DNA from: Camarhynchus parvulus
Lineage: Eukaryota > Chordata > Aves > Passeriformes > Thraupidae
Direction of reading: 5' to 3'
DNA: 64,000 bases
Assembly: GCF_901933205.1 (NCBI RefSeq)
Contig: NC_044572.1
Location: forward strand, 62,840,965-62,904,964
Shown here: piece after piece, positions 51,701 through 64,000 of the stretch
How positions within the stretch are numbered: position 1 is the first letter of the stretch
Layout: each line of letters opens with the position of its first letter
The notes under the pieces: generated by a model
Database searches by the model: none
Seen by the model: only the letters and a program-made list of their open reading frames with translations
What the model was told of the DNA's origin: nothing
Program-made: the position numbers and the translations under genes

Positions 51701-52767
51701 TGTTACTTAAGTGGTTCTGATTAAAGAGAAAGGTGAGTGGGTATATTTTGGTTGTCATATCAGTGGTTATATTGCATGTGTGTTTATGTTGACTCTGGAT
51801 ATTTGCAGAGTATAGATCAACACCATACAGCATGCCTTTGTTTCCTACATGTTCCTCTTCAGCCCTTGGGAATATAAAATTTGAAGGAGGTGCTTGTGCT
51901 GCTTGTCATGAAACTCTCCGCAGCCCTAAAAGGGATGCTGGAACTCTGATTATGGAAACAAGGTCATGCGATGGAAAAACCCAGTGGGATTTCTTTAGTG
52001 ATTTTGATTACTGCTGCTTGTCATTTGCGTTAGGATTTTAAGAATAGGGATTGGTGTTCGGAATAGTGATACCAATTTTCAGAGATCCTCATCTAAAAGG
52101 AGAACTAAATCCTTTGGGAAATTGTTTTCTTCTTGTGCAGCTTAAAATGTGAGATAGGGCTATAAAAAAGGCAATGAAAGATGTAATAATGGCTTGCATT
52201 CTGTTGATGAGAGTAAATCCAGTACCCTCAAAAGACTATATCATAAAACAAACTTTTATGACCTAAGACTTTAAGTTCTGTTTTTCAAGACTTGCAGTAA
52301 AGAAATCTGTGATGCAGAAGTGTGCTTCTTGAATGGAAAAAGTGACAAAGTTTCCTTATTTGTTTAAGATGGTTAGTTAATCTACAGAGATGACAAACCA
52401 GACGTTAGAATTATTCAAGCAGATAGTTCGTTTTCACCAGCTATACTTTGTCCTAGAAAGGTGTCATGGCAGTTTCCAAACATGTCATCTAGGTTAAGCT
52501 CACAGAAGGCATAATCTGTTTAGGAAATCAAATGTATGTGAGGGAATGCTTTGGTTCAAAGCAGAAGTTGAAGTCTTCTTCATTAAGTAAATAAAGGGAT
52601 GAGTAAAAAATTGTAATTTTTCTATTCTGAGAAATTTCACCTTACATTTAAGATTGTTAAAGGAACTTACTTATTTTGTGTGTGTACTTTAAATGGAGGG
52701 GGAACCATGTCAGCGCATGCATGGAGGTCGTGGTTGGACCGTAAAGTCTCTGGTGCCCCTTTCTCCC
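48775..52767. other. Start of JARID2 intron 2, no exon found
   Basis: Four kilobases with short chance frames only. No interspersed repeat was recognised and the sequence is moderately AT-rich. In-frame read-through from exon 2 meets a stop near 48956, so intron retention would add about 60 codons and then terminate. Confidence 0.65.
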
Positions 52768-52903
52768 ATCACAGAATCATCTTGGTTGGAAAAGACTTCC
52801 AGCCTTTGTCTGATCACTACCTTGTCAACTAGACTACAGGAGTAAGTACTACGTCCAGTTGTTTCTTTAACATCTCCAGGGATGGGAGACTGCACCACTT
52901 TGT
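52768..52903 (-). mobile_element. CR1 LINE fragment, minus orientation
   Basis: The plus strand begins ATCACAGAATCATCTTGGTTGGAAAAGACTTCC and later has TTTAACATCTCCAGGGATGGGAGACT and CACCACTT. This is the order of a reverse-complemented bird CR1 3' end (CACAGAATCA...GGTTGGAA...CATCTCCAGGGATGG...CACCACTT). The LINE 3' end is at the left. Similarity fades after about 52880, so the right end is approximate. The middle part, with its second-strand GTCCAACCC motif, has decayed. Confidence 0.8.
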
Positions 52904-54049
52904 AGTGGTCTGCTTCTCCCCTCAGCTATTTCCACATGAAAGTTCACGTGACTTTTGTTGGAGAGGTTTTTTTCCCCCATCTCCACACTGAGAGGCAGCA
53001 GTCTCTGAGATAGTTCTTAGTGGGACTGTGGTGCCAGACCCAGTGGCAGCACAAGCCTCTGACTCTTGGGTTCTTCCCATCCCTTGGCTTCCACACTGGT
53101 TGTTCAAGCCAGCTGGGGCAGGCAGCAGTGCATTCTGAAAATAGCTCTTTTTGTCATTGATGCGTGCATTTTCAAGTGTTTTCTTCTCACTGCATGGGGA
53201 TTTCTGTCCATGGTCTCCAGTGAGCTATGTTGAAAGGAAGGTGCCCAGTGATAGGGTGGCATGGGACTGTCCTTATCTGACTTCAGCTTGTTGGTGAAAC
53301 TTCTTTTCTTTGGCTGTGTAGATGGTACTCCAGGCATGGCATAAAAATCACAACAGATGTGGTAGAAATGCCTAAACACCACTAAGCTGGGTGCTCCAGC
53401 TCAGTGCCATGTATTATCTGCCAAAAGCTAACTAAGAGAGGATGGCAGCAGCTGCCAGCTGGGCAACCATGCCTTCCCTTAGACCACATCTCTTCTCTTC
53501 TGACTCCTGCAGATGAAAACACAGCAGCCCTTAGGGGGAAGTGCTGTTGTTTCAGCTGCGCCTCTGTGTGCCCAGAGCAGTGTGGGTCTCCTTCCCTGGC
53601 TGTGTCTCAACTCAGCCTTCAATTTTGAACAAGAAAAAAGCTCTCTTCATTCACTGTGATGGTTCAGATATACTGATAACTTCATCTCTCTTATTTCTGA
53701 AGGCTGCAATTAAGTACTGCAAGAAGGTTTTATGCTAACATTTGTCTAGGGAGCTTTTCACTCCATTGTGGTGCGAGATTGCATTTGTTGACAGTGGGTA
53801 ATGTCTGCCTGTCTCCTAAGCTTAATAGAAGATTGTAACTGTGCCAAGGACCCTTGTCTGTAAGTGGATTAAAAAAATGCATTTACAGAAACAGAAATAC
53901 CTCTTTCAACTTTGCAGTATTTTCCCTTTACATTCAGAGTAAACAGTCTTTTTGGCTAGTTTAAAACTGTGATTAAATATAGATGTTTTCAGCTAAAAGG
54001 TTCAGAAAATAAGCATTTGAGCAAATTTGTCATGGCACTCAACATCACT

Positions 54050-54420
54050 TTCACTTTGGTGCTTGCTGTCAAGTGAATTTAAAGATTAACAAATAAATAA
54101 CAGGATGTTTGAGTTGGGCTTCATTGAAATTTTCTAAGTCTGTTTTCCTTTTTTTGTTTTCTAGAATAGAATTAATTTTGAGCCTGACAGGGACTTGCTT
54201 GTTCATTGGCTGACACAGGTTCTTTGCCTTTTCCATCATCACCATTTATAAAAAATTTGCAGGCCAAATTATGCCCTCAGTAATGTCAACCAAATTTGAT
54301 TACGTCCATCCAAATTGTGCTCCCGCCTTAATAAAATTTCAGTGTTTAACAAGACTGATAGAAAATTTTCTTTCACAGGACACCCATATCCCTTTTCCTC
54401 TCAAATGTAACAGGGATGGA
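54050..54420. promoter_or_regulatory. Candidate conserved non-coding element
   Basis: Complex, repeat-free, AT-rich sequence with TAAT-type sites (GAATTAATTTTGAGCC near 54170), a TTCATTGGCTGACA segment near 54202 and no open frame. It resembles conserved developmental non-coding DNA in texture only, and conservation was not tested. Confidence 0.25.
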
Positions 54421-55000
54421 TATTTCTTTAACCTGTGAAACAGAGAAATTGTATATTTGATTTTCTTAAAATTTATTTCATGACCATATAAAAAAAGCTT
54501 CTGTTCCTCCTAAGTGCATTTCTAGGCAAACAAATTCTAAAAATAATCTTGCCTCCTTGTGTATTGCTAATCATAGGTAATAGAAAATGAAAATGGCAAT
54601 GAGGGATCTGCAGAAGCGTGTGCATTATCTGTAGCAGACTGAATTATTGGAGGCCTAAAATAAATAAGTTGAGGAAAGGTGAGGAAGAGTTCAGCAGTAG
54701 CTGATGAGTCTGGCCCCCCTCCTTTTACCTCGTGCCTTTTGGTGGCTCTGCCATTTTTCTGTGCATGCAGTTCAGCCAGTCCAGAGTGCTAACATGGCAG
54801 AAAACTAGCCCAGAAAAAAAAAATAAAAAAAAGAAGTAATTTCCTTCGAGTTCAATAAACTACATGTGCTCATTAAGTGGTTAGGTGAGCACCATGTGCT
54901 CATTTGGTGGAAATGGGGGAGCAGAGTACCTTGACTGAAAGTTGGAGGAAGAGGATATCAGACTCCTCATCCCTTTTGATAGTAGCAAGCTGCTTGATCT

Positions 55001-55072
55001 GGCACATTCATCGTGTCTAACCACAGCCTTAGGATTGGCGCAGTCATCTCGTCTAACCACAACCTCAGATGC
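55001..55072. repeat. Imperfect 36-bp tandem duplication (two copies)
   Basis: Copy 1 starts GGCACATTCATCGTGTCTAACC at 55001 and copy 2 starts GGCGCAGTCATCTCGTCTAACC at 55037; the CTAACCACA core is shared exactly. The period of 36 is a multiple of three, so the open frame across it shows a 12-residue repeat, but there is no sign that it is coding. It may derive from a decayed CR1 segment (compare TCATCTCGTC-type CR1 sequence). Confidence 0.85.
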
Positions 55073-55208
55073 TAGAAGGGACAACTGTTGCCAGGAATAT
55101 GAGCAAAAAAAAGGATTCAGCTTAAAAGTTCATTGAAAAGTGCTTCACAAGTGTAGGTGTTAGGTTTATGTTTCTCTTGAAAACAAACAAAACAAAAACC
55201 AACCCATT

Positions 55209-55777
55209 GCCAGCTGGTGTAGGGAAGTGATTGTCCCACTCTGCACTGCTGCAGCCTCAGCTCAAGTCCTGTGTGCAGCTTTGGATACCACAATATAAGA
55301 AATATATAAAGTTGCTAAAGAGTCCAAAGGAAGACTCCAAAGATGGTGAAGGGCCTTGAGGGGAAGCCATACGAGGAGCAGCTGAGGCCACTTGGTCCGC
55401 TCAGCCTGGAAAAGGGGAGACTGAGGGGAGAGCTCATTGCAGTCTGTGACTTCCTTGTGAGGGGAAGAGCTGGAGCAGACACTGATCTCTTCCCTCTGGT
55501 GTCCAGTGACAGGATTCAAGGGAAGGGCCTGAAGATGTGTCAGGGAAGGTTTAGGCTGAATATTTGAAAAGGGTTTTTGACCCAGAGGGTGGTTGTGCAC
55601 TGGAACAGGCTCCCAGGGAAGTGATCATAGCACCAAGCCTGACAGAGTTTAAGAAGCATTTGGACAATGCTTCCAGCAATGATGGGACTTTTGGGGATGG
55701 TGCTGTGCAGGGCTGAGAGTTGGACTTGATAATCCTTGTTGGGTCCCTTTTAACTCAGGATATTCTATGAATCTGTC
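55209..55777 (+). mobile_element. CR1 LINE 3' end, about 570 bp, 5'-truncated
   Basis: Well-preserved CR1 landmarks appear in order: AAGTGATTGTCCCACTCTG; CAATATAAGAAATATATAAAG; AGATGGTGAAGGGCCTTGAG; CTCAGCCTGGAAAAGGGGAG; CACTGGAACAGGCTCCCAGG; ACCAAGCCTGACAGAGTTTA; and the end TTGATAATCCTTGTTGGGTCCC...ATTCTATGAATCTGT at 55776. It covers the 3' end of the reverse-transcriptase region and the 3' UTR, too short and broken to encode active protein. CR1 copies are nearly always 5'-truncated and lack a poly(A) tail, as here. The orientation is the same as JARID2. This is the clearest sign of a bird or other sauropsid. Confidence 0.95.
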
Positions 55778-58700
55778 AACCATCTCTAACTCCTCCAAAA
55801 CCCCACAAATAAATGCGCCAGGAAAGCCCCACCCATAAAAAAAAAGCCAAACTCACCACTTACATAGTGGTGAAATTTGTTGCGTTGACTCTTCATGAGA
55901 CAAAACTTGGCCTGAACATCAAAAGAGAAAACAATTTTGTTTTCCTTGACTCAGCGTAATTTTGCGTAGCTGCTGCCTTGGGTTTGTTTTCTGTATCAGT
56001 AGTCTGGAGAGCACCCTTGAGTGTGGACAGACAAACTGTTTCATTCTCTCTTTATCAACTCTAAAATCTAAATTTGCACCATGGCATCTTTTTGGCTGGT
56101 ATTTACAACCAAAAGAATGGTTGTGGTTTTTTGTCAGGATTACCAACTCTGTCTAAAATTGTACCTTTTGTCAATTCTAGTTTGCCTGTTTTGGAAATGA
56201 GAATAAGACATAACCCTGCATCTGTCATTAAAATAGCATACTCCATTTTATTAAGAAAATAGGAATGTATTGGGAAATAAAATAAATATTACAAGTAAGT
56301 GCAGAGAGAAGTTTCACACATACACACAGACTGTGTAATGCAGTTTCCTGTTGTCAATCCTAGGCAACTGTATTTTCTGGAACTGTCTCTGCTTGGCTTT
56401 GAAGAAGGCCGTTGCTAATTATTTTTACACTGCAGCGTTGAGCTTTTAGTGCAAGACTACACTTGAGTGCTTTCAGAGTATTAGAGAGAATATGTTTTCA
56501 GCCTTCAACGGACTGTCTTGTATCCTAGAACCTCCGCAGCAGTTTGTATTTGATGTGGGGGCGTTTTAGAAGTTACTTTCTGTTTTAAATAGTTTGAGAA
56601 CTATTTGCTCCAGCAGGACATTTCTAAAGCCATTAGGCTATGTTTAATTGGAGCAGGTGTCATGTGTGCTGTAAGCCCCATTGTGTCAACCCTGGCAGTG
56701 CAGTGGTTTTAGAAGAAAAAGAGGTTCTGTAACTGCTGATGGGCACAGTAGCCAATTCAGCAAGTTGCCTGACACAGCTGCCAATGTACCATACTCTTCA
56801 CCTCAAATGCCCTACTGTGTTCAGAGGCCTTGGCTTGTTGAGAGTATGGGATGACAATCAAAATGTGTTTAGGGACCCTTGTAGTGATGTGGAGTAAACT
56901 GAAAGCACCAGTAGATTGGTGTCACGTTATTTTAGGTGTCATTGATCCACATCTGAATGTAGAATTTCTAATGTGAAAAGCAAGAAAATCAGTCCCCTTT
57001 TTAGAGCAGTGAAACTCTTCAGAAATTAGTCACATTTGTTTCACGGCTCATAACAGCTTGGGAGATTGGTCTGTGCTCTGAGTGCATGCCTCCACATTTC
57101 AGTTTGGTTTCATTTGAATCTTTTTGGTTTAAAATCTGCAAGAAACCATTCTGAAATAACTACTCTCTTTAAGTAACTGATGATGATGAGAGGTTCATCA
57201 CATAGCAGATCCGTTCCAGAGCTTGTGGGTGAATGTCTTCTAAAAAATAAATATAGCTGGGTACATATACTGTTAAGTCATAGCAGATTGCTTTTCATAG
57301 TAATAAATGTGTCTGCATTTTTAAATCTTTGTGTGTATGTGTGTGTCTGACTAGCACAGATTTATTACAAGCAGTTAAGGTGATGTTGTATTCAGAATTA
57401 GTTGAATACATGTTTTCAGTAACATGCCTTTGATGCCCTGTGTTTCCCTCAGTTTAAATGAATTTAATACTGGCCATTGTTGGTTAAATCAAAGGTATGG
57501 AAGCCTTGGGCTTAGGGCAGCAAGGGGTGACAGTGACAAGCTTAACTCATAAGTGTTTTTTCTGGTACCTCTGAAGGAATTTCCCCCTCTGAGTGCTAAA
57601 GACGGGTGAATTTCCACCCTTATCCATCCTGTGTTCTCCCCTTATGAGACTGTTAGTGAGCCTTGCAATCACAGTCAGGACTGTGTGATGTTTCAGATCT
57701 GTCCACTAAGAGGCTAACTCATTCCAGATAAGCCCTGAACAGACAACATTCATTTTTTACTTTGCTCAGAATTTCCTGTGCTTTGTTCTGCATCTGTTTG
57801 TGAAAGACTGCGTTATCTTTGAAAGCCTTCATCTTGTTTTCTTTATTCAAGCTATACGCTAAAATGGAAAAAAGGGAAGGGCTGGAAGGAGCCCAGCTGG
57901 AGCAATCTGCCAAAGATCCCACAGAGGGATAGAGCTGGCAAACTCCTGAAACCTCATCAGCTGACCTCTGATACAATTTGGGAAGCCAGGAGATAAGCCA
58001 CTTTTCCTGCTAAAGGTTTGGCAGCCTCAGCCAGCCATTCCGACTAATGCCTAAAGACCGCACCAGAATTTAATTGCATTTTTCTCCTCCTTCCTTCATC
58101 CCTCACTCAGCTTCAGTAGTGGTTGACCTCAAAAATATTTCGGTTCAGCCTCTTCTTAGTCTTTGTGTATGTGTGCATGTGTGTAAGCAGACATGTTAGA
58201 GCTAAATCACGTCTTGACTTGCTCTCTTCCAGACAGATTGTCTCAAAAGCAGGTTCTCCCTAAAATACCTCCCTCAGACAGTGGTTGATGTCTCTGGTGC
58301 TGTGAAAGGTGAGAGTGTTCTATGACCGACTGTTTTTAAAGATGCCCTGCTAGCGCCCCAGTTTTTTAAAGTTACGCCTCCTGTGTATGTGGATGGATTG
58401 AAAGAAGCTTAAAAGTGATGAAAATGGCACAGAAGGAGTACGTTTTTTTTCCTTTCTTCACAATGTGGAAAATTTCTTTCTGTTCAGGGTGGAAATGTTA
58501 GCAAGAGGGTGCAATGATAGAAGTGTGTCCTTTCATATCTATGTATTTTCTCATTGAGAAAAGGCTTTTGAATTGTACTGCCACATGCACATACAGGTAT
58601 ATTGGATGGACATGGCTGAAGAGGAATTTCATCCCCTTGTTTTTTCCTGACCCCTGCACCCTTGCTGGGATGTTGAGATCTTGTTTCAGAGCCTCAGGCT

Positions 58701-61700
58701 CTCTCTGAGTCTGTGGCCCCATATGCCAGAAGGAAACAATAAGATTGCATGGAACCACAAACCTGAGGCTTGGTACAGGAGTGGGCTGAGGCTGAGGAGA
58801 GGCATATTCCTGTTACACAGTCTGAATGCAGGACTTAATTTCTCTCCCCTCCTCTTGGTTCCTGTGGTCTCTCTGTCTACAAACATGCTGTTTCTCTTCC
58901 AAGGAGAAGACACCTAACTATTCTCTTTATTGTGACAACCTATTTGATGGGGCAGTAAGCAAATAAGTCTGTTTTGCCAAGATAATAAAATCTGGTGCTT
59001 TTTAGAGTAGTTGTTCTGCCTCTTTGCATCTCAGGAGGTCAGCAGCAATTACCTTCAGGTGGAAGTCATGAATAAGGGATAGAAGTTACAAGAATGTGGC
59101 CTGAATTCCAAATCTTCTTGAAACATGGGTTTTTGCTGTTCTTCTCCCCCCTCCCCAAAATCAATTGAAGATGGCCTTTTGTGCAACAATGAGGTCTGTG
59201 GTTAGGGACTAGTTGTCAAGTTTTATTTAGATGGAAACCTGTCCCAGAAGCGTTACCTCATCTCATTGTCCTGCAGGGATGAACTTCAAATGACAGTTTA
59301 CATTTGCCTGGAACTGACCTTCTCTAATTGAAATGAACAAGGCTGTCTTATCTAAGTAGATAAACACAGCTCATTTGCAATTGTAGATTTAAATGCACTC
59401 TTTCATAGATTACCTTGGAACAGTATGGTGCTGTCCTTGAATATTTAAAGTCTCATTAACAAGAGACCAGAATTGAAGAGTCAATGTTCTTTGTGAGAAA
59501 GAGGTTTTTGAGCTGCAAACTGATGCTGATCTCCGCTAGGCTAGAGGAAAACTGTTTGGTACAAAGTCCTCTTTATGCCAGCATGGAAGGCGCTCCAATA
59601 AAACTGGCATGCAAAGTCCCGAAGGTTGATTAACATCCACAGAATTACACAGGGTTATATACAAATGCTCTGCTCATAAAGTAGAATAAATGGGCCGTTG
59701 GTTAAGGCATTGCTTAGCACAGAAAACCACCTTTCTTTCTGTTGTGGATCTAGGCTTCTGTCGTTAACAGCCTGGAAAGCAGTCCTTTTAGAAATAGTTG
59801 ACTGATTAGAAAAATGAGTTTAAAAACTTCCTGCAAACTTGAATATTGGGGTTTATGGGGAGAGTTTTGCAGACTTTCAGATTCTCTGGCATAACTAGAT
59901 ATCGAGATGGTGGTGGATTGCCATCTGGCTGGATCAAAATTATAACTGCTCAGTTATTTTCTGTTTAAAATAATTTTGGACTCACTGGGGATAGTCTCAT
60001 GAAAACTGGATTTGCAGAGATACTTGGAAAGGGACAGACTCTTGTGATAAAGAGTCAGCTTTTCAGTCTGTGCTTTCCTGCTTCCAGGAAAGATTCTGCC
60101 AGAAACAGACAAAGGGTTCAGAAATCTTAACAAGGTTTTAGGAAAACAACTTTCAGGGTTTTTTTGTGGCTGATGTCCCTCCTGACCTTTGTTGACTAGG
60201 TAGTTCTTCAGGCAGCAGGAATGAGAATAGACTGAAGGAGATGGTGTTTTCCATGCTGTCTGTTTCCCTTTGCTCAGATTGAAAGCAATGGAAAAGTACT
60301 GGTTTGGTGTCCTCTTGTCACAAGAAGTCCTCAGTTCCCTAAAGTACTAAGGACAATAGGAGGGATCTCCCTGAGCTTTTGGTTGGTGTGTCTGTTTGCT
60401 CTAAAGTTGAATTCTGTTCTGCAGCTCAAAGGAGGAGGTTCTCAGCCCCAAGGTTTGGGAGTGGGTAGAAGTGGCAATTTCAGCAGGATTTGGTGAATTC
60501 CTGCAGTATGAGGAGGGGGGAGATGCCCTCCATAAGGGGCAGATTTTGTGCTGATGTGGCTTTTTAAGCACAGAAGATTATCTGGAGGGTAGCACTACTT
60601 ACAGAGGTCCTGCTCTAAAACCACGAGGGGACATGCCAAATAAAAATACGACTTCAGCAGAATTAATTTGCTAAGGTGTAAGAAACTTCTGTTTCATAAG
60701 TGCACACATTTCTCTCTGCCCCCTGCCACGCCTACTCCAGACCTTGGAGCTCAACTGACTATAGGTACTGTTTTGAGGAAAAACTGGGGTATGGCCCTTC
60801 TGATTGACCCCTCAACACAGGGCTCATCTGAGAACTTAGAGAAATAAGGTCTCTTAGTCAGAAGCTACAGTGAAGAACAAAGGGAAAGCTACTGGAACCT
60901 CATGGATTGCAAGAGTTTCCCACATTTTGCCTCTCAAAATTCACTATAGTGCGATCGATATTTAAGTCCACACTTAAGTTTAACTTCCAGTTTGCTGGAC
61001 TTACTAACAGCTGTGTGCAGCACATGTTGCTGGATTCACTTGTGCCATCTCTAAAAAGAGAGCATCCAAAACCTGCATAGGTCTCTGAAACACTGATGCA
61101 TGGCTTCCTTCAGAGTCACGGAGAAACTGTTCCTGGTCCAAATCTGGCAGCGTCTGCTGCCACTGCCTGTCGGGAGAGATACTCCTATTTATACCCCTTG
61201 CTCTCTGTGAAATGTAGCTCAGGATTTTTAGCTTATGATTACCCGTAGGACAAATAATTTTCAGATACTTACATGTTAATACCGGACAATTAGGAGTACT
61301 TACTTTCTGTTTATCTGAGCTCTTCATCTTTTGTTGACAACCTTTTTCCTCCTTTTTAATTGGAAGGAGGAAAAGGTGTTTTGCTGTTTCTCAGTGTACA
61401 TTTCCTCTACAGCTACTTGTGGTTTTTATTGTGTCTTTGTCCTCTTATTTCCTGGGCTCCCTTTGAAGTCTGAGGATCTTTTCCCGTGCCATGCAGTGCC
61501 ATGCCGTGCCGGCAACTCCGGTCTGCTTGCTGCAGGCTCAGTCTTACAGCCATGGAGATTTCTTTTTTCCTTTCCCCCACCCCAACTCCTGGGCCATCCA
61601 GCCTAATGTGAGGACAGATTGGGCTTAGTATTTGGAGAAAAGATCTATAATAAGCACTGAGGACATGCTGGTAAAAAGCATCGGCATGGTATACCAGCTC

Positions 61701-64000
61701 TGTTGGAGTACTGACTGTACATTAATTCTCTAACTTATAATTAGCTATATTAAATTCCAATTTTCTGAAAGGAACCATTATCAAATAACACTCTGTTTGA
61801 AATCTCAAAGAAACATAAGGAATGAAAGCTTAGTCCTCTTATGCTTTCATCTTTCAGAAGCAATCCCTATCTCAACATCTTGACCTACATTTTCTTTTTA
61901 CCCTCTCCAAGAAACATTGTGTGGATTTAATGTCTCAGAAGGGAGGTAAGGTTTTTTTTTAATGCGTGTGTATGTGTTGACATATAAAGTTTGGGAAAAA
62001 CAATGAGGCCTTCATGTCCCCAATGACTTCTTATTTTTTTTTCCTTAAGGCTTGAAAGTATTTTCTATAGTATCTCTGAGGCAGATTTTCATTTCAAAAA
62101 GCAATTAAATGTAGAAAGTCCAACCTATTATTTTATGGTCCACTTATATAAATCTTGCTTCTGCCAAAGCCTTTCCTGATTATACATGGCAGTAGAAAAA
62201 TAAATTGGCCTTTCAATCCTTCTTGCATCCTACTCTCCATTTGCATCTAGTGGTACATTTCCTTTTTATGATTAAACGGGATGGTTTTTATGTTTGTTTG
62301 TTTTGTGGGAGATGGTATGTTTAAAAATACTGGGTTTTTTTCCCATTGGTTCTCACCCTTACTGTGTAGCTGTTTGGTGTTACTAATAAACAGTTTTATA
62401 TGGGACTTAGGCTTTAACCTGGATGTCCTGAATATGCACAGGAGCAAAGGCTGTCAGTACTGCTTTCTCATTAGATTGGTCCATCGTTCTCTGTTCAAAA
62501 GGTATTTCCAATACTCAGGTGTGCTTGATGCCATCTCTCTGCTTCATCCCACCACATGGCTTTATGTCCTGTCTTCTCCAACTGTAGGATGAATGTTGCC
62601 ATAGCATTGCCCTATGTGGGAATAGGGAGAATTCTTCTGCCTTTTTTGTTCAGTGGGGTTTTTCGTGGTTTTGGGGGGGTGGCGCTGGTGGGTGTGTGTG
62701 TCTTACCACTCATAACGCATTAAGTGCTAAATGCTTGCTTAACACTAACACTATTTAGTAGTCCTTGCAGCTTGAAAAACATTCTAACTCTAGGAAGACT
62801 TTGTTTGAACTGTTTCAGTTTACTATGTCTCTGTAGCTTTTTATTCACAGGGTACTGTGAATGTACAGAGGGATTCCATTTGTCTTTTTCCTCCTCCAGT
62901 ATTGTCACATCATATTGAAATAGAGTTAGGCGGTGTTTTGACTATCAACAATACACTTTTGGCCCTAGATCAGAGGATTTTTTTAAATTGTAGTAATACA
63001 GTGGTGAACTTCAGCATACTCACAGCCTCTTGGGTATATTTTGAAAGCTCACCTACCTCTTTAACATATATTTCTATGCTGTTGCATTGCATGTACCTCC
63101 CACCCCCTCACTCCTATTTCTCTGATGCTGTACTTAAAACAAGAAATATGCTAATGGGTGTTAGCCTTCAATTACACCAATGCATGAAAGGAACATTCTG
63201 TGTAATGGGTTCTTGGTTGGGGAGGAGGAAACAGTATTCTTAAAAAATTGCAAGATAGTACTTTATCTCCTTTGCTTATTTGGAAAGATAAAATCATTAA
63301 ATGCACATCAGTGTATAGTCTTGACTGTATAAGTGTGTGTTGATGGCTGTTCCAAGGTTTCTATTAAGTCAGGAAGCTGCTAATGCTGTTTCACTTCCTC
63401 TTCTGATGCCCTGAAACATGAGCAAAAAAAGCTGTTTAATAGCAGCAGAATGTTTCATGGTGGTGGAATTTAACTCCTCTGGGGGCTGGTTTGTCGGGAA
63501 GTCTCCTTAACATTTCAGAAGCCTTTTCTCCAGCATCAGGTTTTCAAGTGGCTGCCCCCCTACCCCAGCTCTCATCTCTTCCCCCTGTGGTTTGCCTGTA
63601 GAGCTCACAAAAGGGAGGTGAAAGTAAGGTTAAGCTGCTGGTCTCAAGAGCTGGAAATAGAGATGGAAATTGCTTGGCTTGTGAGGAGCCTTTCCTTAAA
63701 GGCTGTTACAGCACTGATGTTCCCTGTGCCGATGCCTCAGAGATCTGCAGAGATAATGCTGGCAAGAATCAGATGTTGTCTCCCCAATTAAAACAGAAAC
63801 AGTCTCCATGTGCAGTGTGTCAGGTGGCCGAAGCTGGCATTATCCGATGCCTTTAACGTGGCATCATGCTCACTTTGGCCTGTGCGTCATTCCTGCAGTG
63901 AGATCCTCGGAGCTCAGCTGATGGCTGAGCACAGGATCCTCCTGCTTTATCCCCTCACCTGCTTTCCAGTTGCTGCAGTGCTGGATCTGGTCTGGGAAGG
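55778..64000. other. JARID2 intron 2 continued; no exon or recognised repeat
   Basis: Eight kilobases with chance frames only. Small items: a short GT-rich patch at about 57331-57347; TGCCATGCAGTGCCATGCCG, a small direct repetition of GTGCC/ATGCC units near 61488-61510; an octamer ATTTGCAT at 62239-62246; and a G/T-rich patch at about 62650-62702. JARID2 exon 3 was looked for in the + strand frames and not found. Confidence 0.65.

Larger units (their letters stand above)
52904..55208. other. Intronic block with one candidate conserved patch
   Basis: No coding family was recognised. The region at 53100-53620 has GC-richer sequence and chance frames on both strands. The segment at about 54050-54420 is repeat-free and enhancer-like in texture. 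The 36-bp tandem duplication lies at the right end, before the CR1 element. Confidence 0.6.
1..64000 (+). other. JARID2: Internal part of the JARID2 transcription unit (intron 1 - exon 2 - intron 2)
   Basis: The only recognisable exon in the window is JARID2 coding exon 2 on the + strand, so the whole window is read as JARID2 gene body. The left 48.6 kb would be the 3' part of intron 1 and the right 15.2 kb the 5' part of intron 2. No CpG-rich promoter, start-codon exon or polyadenylated 3' end was found. Very large 5' introns are known for this gene in other vertebrates, which fits. Assigning the flanks to the same gene is inference: a small nested or antisense gene with weak coding signal cannot be excluded by eye. 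Confidence 0.85.

Noticed and set aside
1..64000. Prokaryotic-type systems: CRISPR arrays, operons, phage or defence genes
   Set aside because: No regularly spaced repeats with unique spacers, no ribosome-binding sites with dense long frames, and spliced exon plus CR1/LTR content show vertebrate nuclear DNA.
48775..64000. Search for JARID2 exon 3 downstream of exon 2
   Set aside because: No + strand frame shows the following Gly/Ser-rich and acidic JARID2 sequence next to a splice acceptor, so exon 3 is taken to lie beyond the window.

Overview
This window looks like vertebrate nuclear DNA, most likely from a bird. It is AT-rich, CpG-poor and almost free of coding potential. Its recognisable interspersed repeats are CR1 LINE fragments, including one whose 3' end closes with the short ATTCTATGA-type tail seen in avian CR1, plus retroviral LTRs. 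There are no bacterial-type operons, phage genes or CRISPR arrays. The long open frames are chance frames or simple-repeat artefacts.

The one clear protein-coding segment is a 136-bp exon on the + strand at 48639-48774, flanked by a good splice acceptor (polypyrimidine tract plus AG) and donor (GTGAGA). It encodes residues 16-60, plus the first base of codon 61, of JARID2, the Polycomb PRC2 accessory subunit. It carries the whole ubiquitin-interaction motif that reads H2AK119ub1. The 48.6 kb to its left is therefore read as the 3' part of JARID2 intron 1, and the 15 kb to its right as the 5' part of intron 2. Neither exon 1 (the start codon) nor exon 3 was found.

Layout: 1-4116 is intron; 4117-4597 is a 481-bp TTCC/TGCC/TCCC microsatellite; 4598-38215 is intron with several homeodomain- and octamer-rich blocks that may be conserved enhancers and a short CR1 tail at 23844-23894. 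Two LTRs lie head to head at about 38216-38857 (- strand) and 39290-39930 (+ strand), followed by an (AT)n tract at 40139. From 40189 to 48638 is intron with a strict G/T tract at 46664-46730. Then come the JARID2 exon, a - strand CR1 fragment at 52768-52903, a 36-bp tandem duplication at 55001-55072, a CR1 3' end of about 570 bp at 55209-55777, and intron to the end.

I do not see a new multi-gene system. The most interesting points are the head-to-head LTR pair inside a Polycomb gene's intron. The - strand LTR has a compact TATA plus four-CCAAT promoter. The + strand LTR is in sense about 9 kb upstream of the UIM exon. The very long GGAA/TTCC tract and the G/T tract with regularly lengthening spacers are also worth a look. 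LTR boundaries, conserved-element calls and regulatory motifs are inference without alignment.
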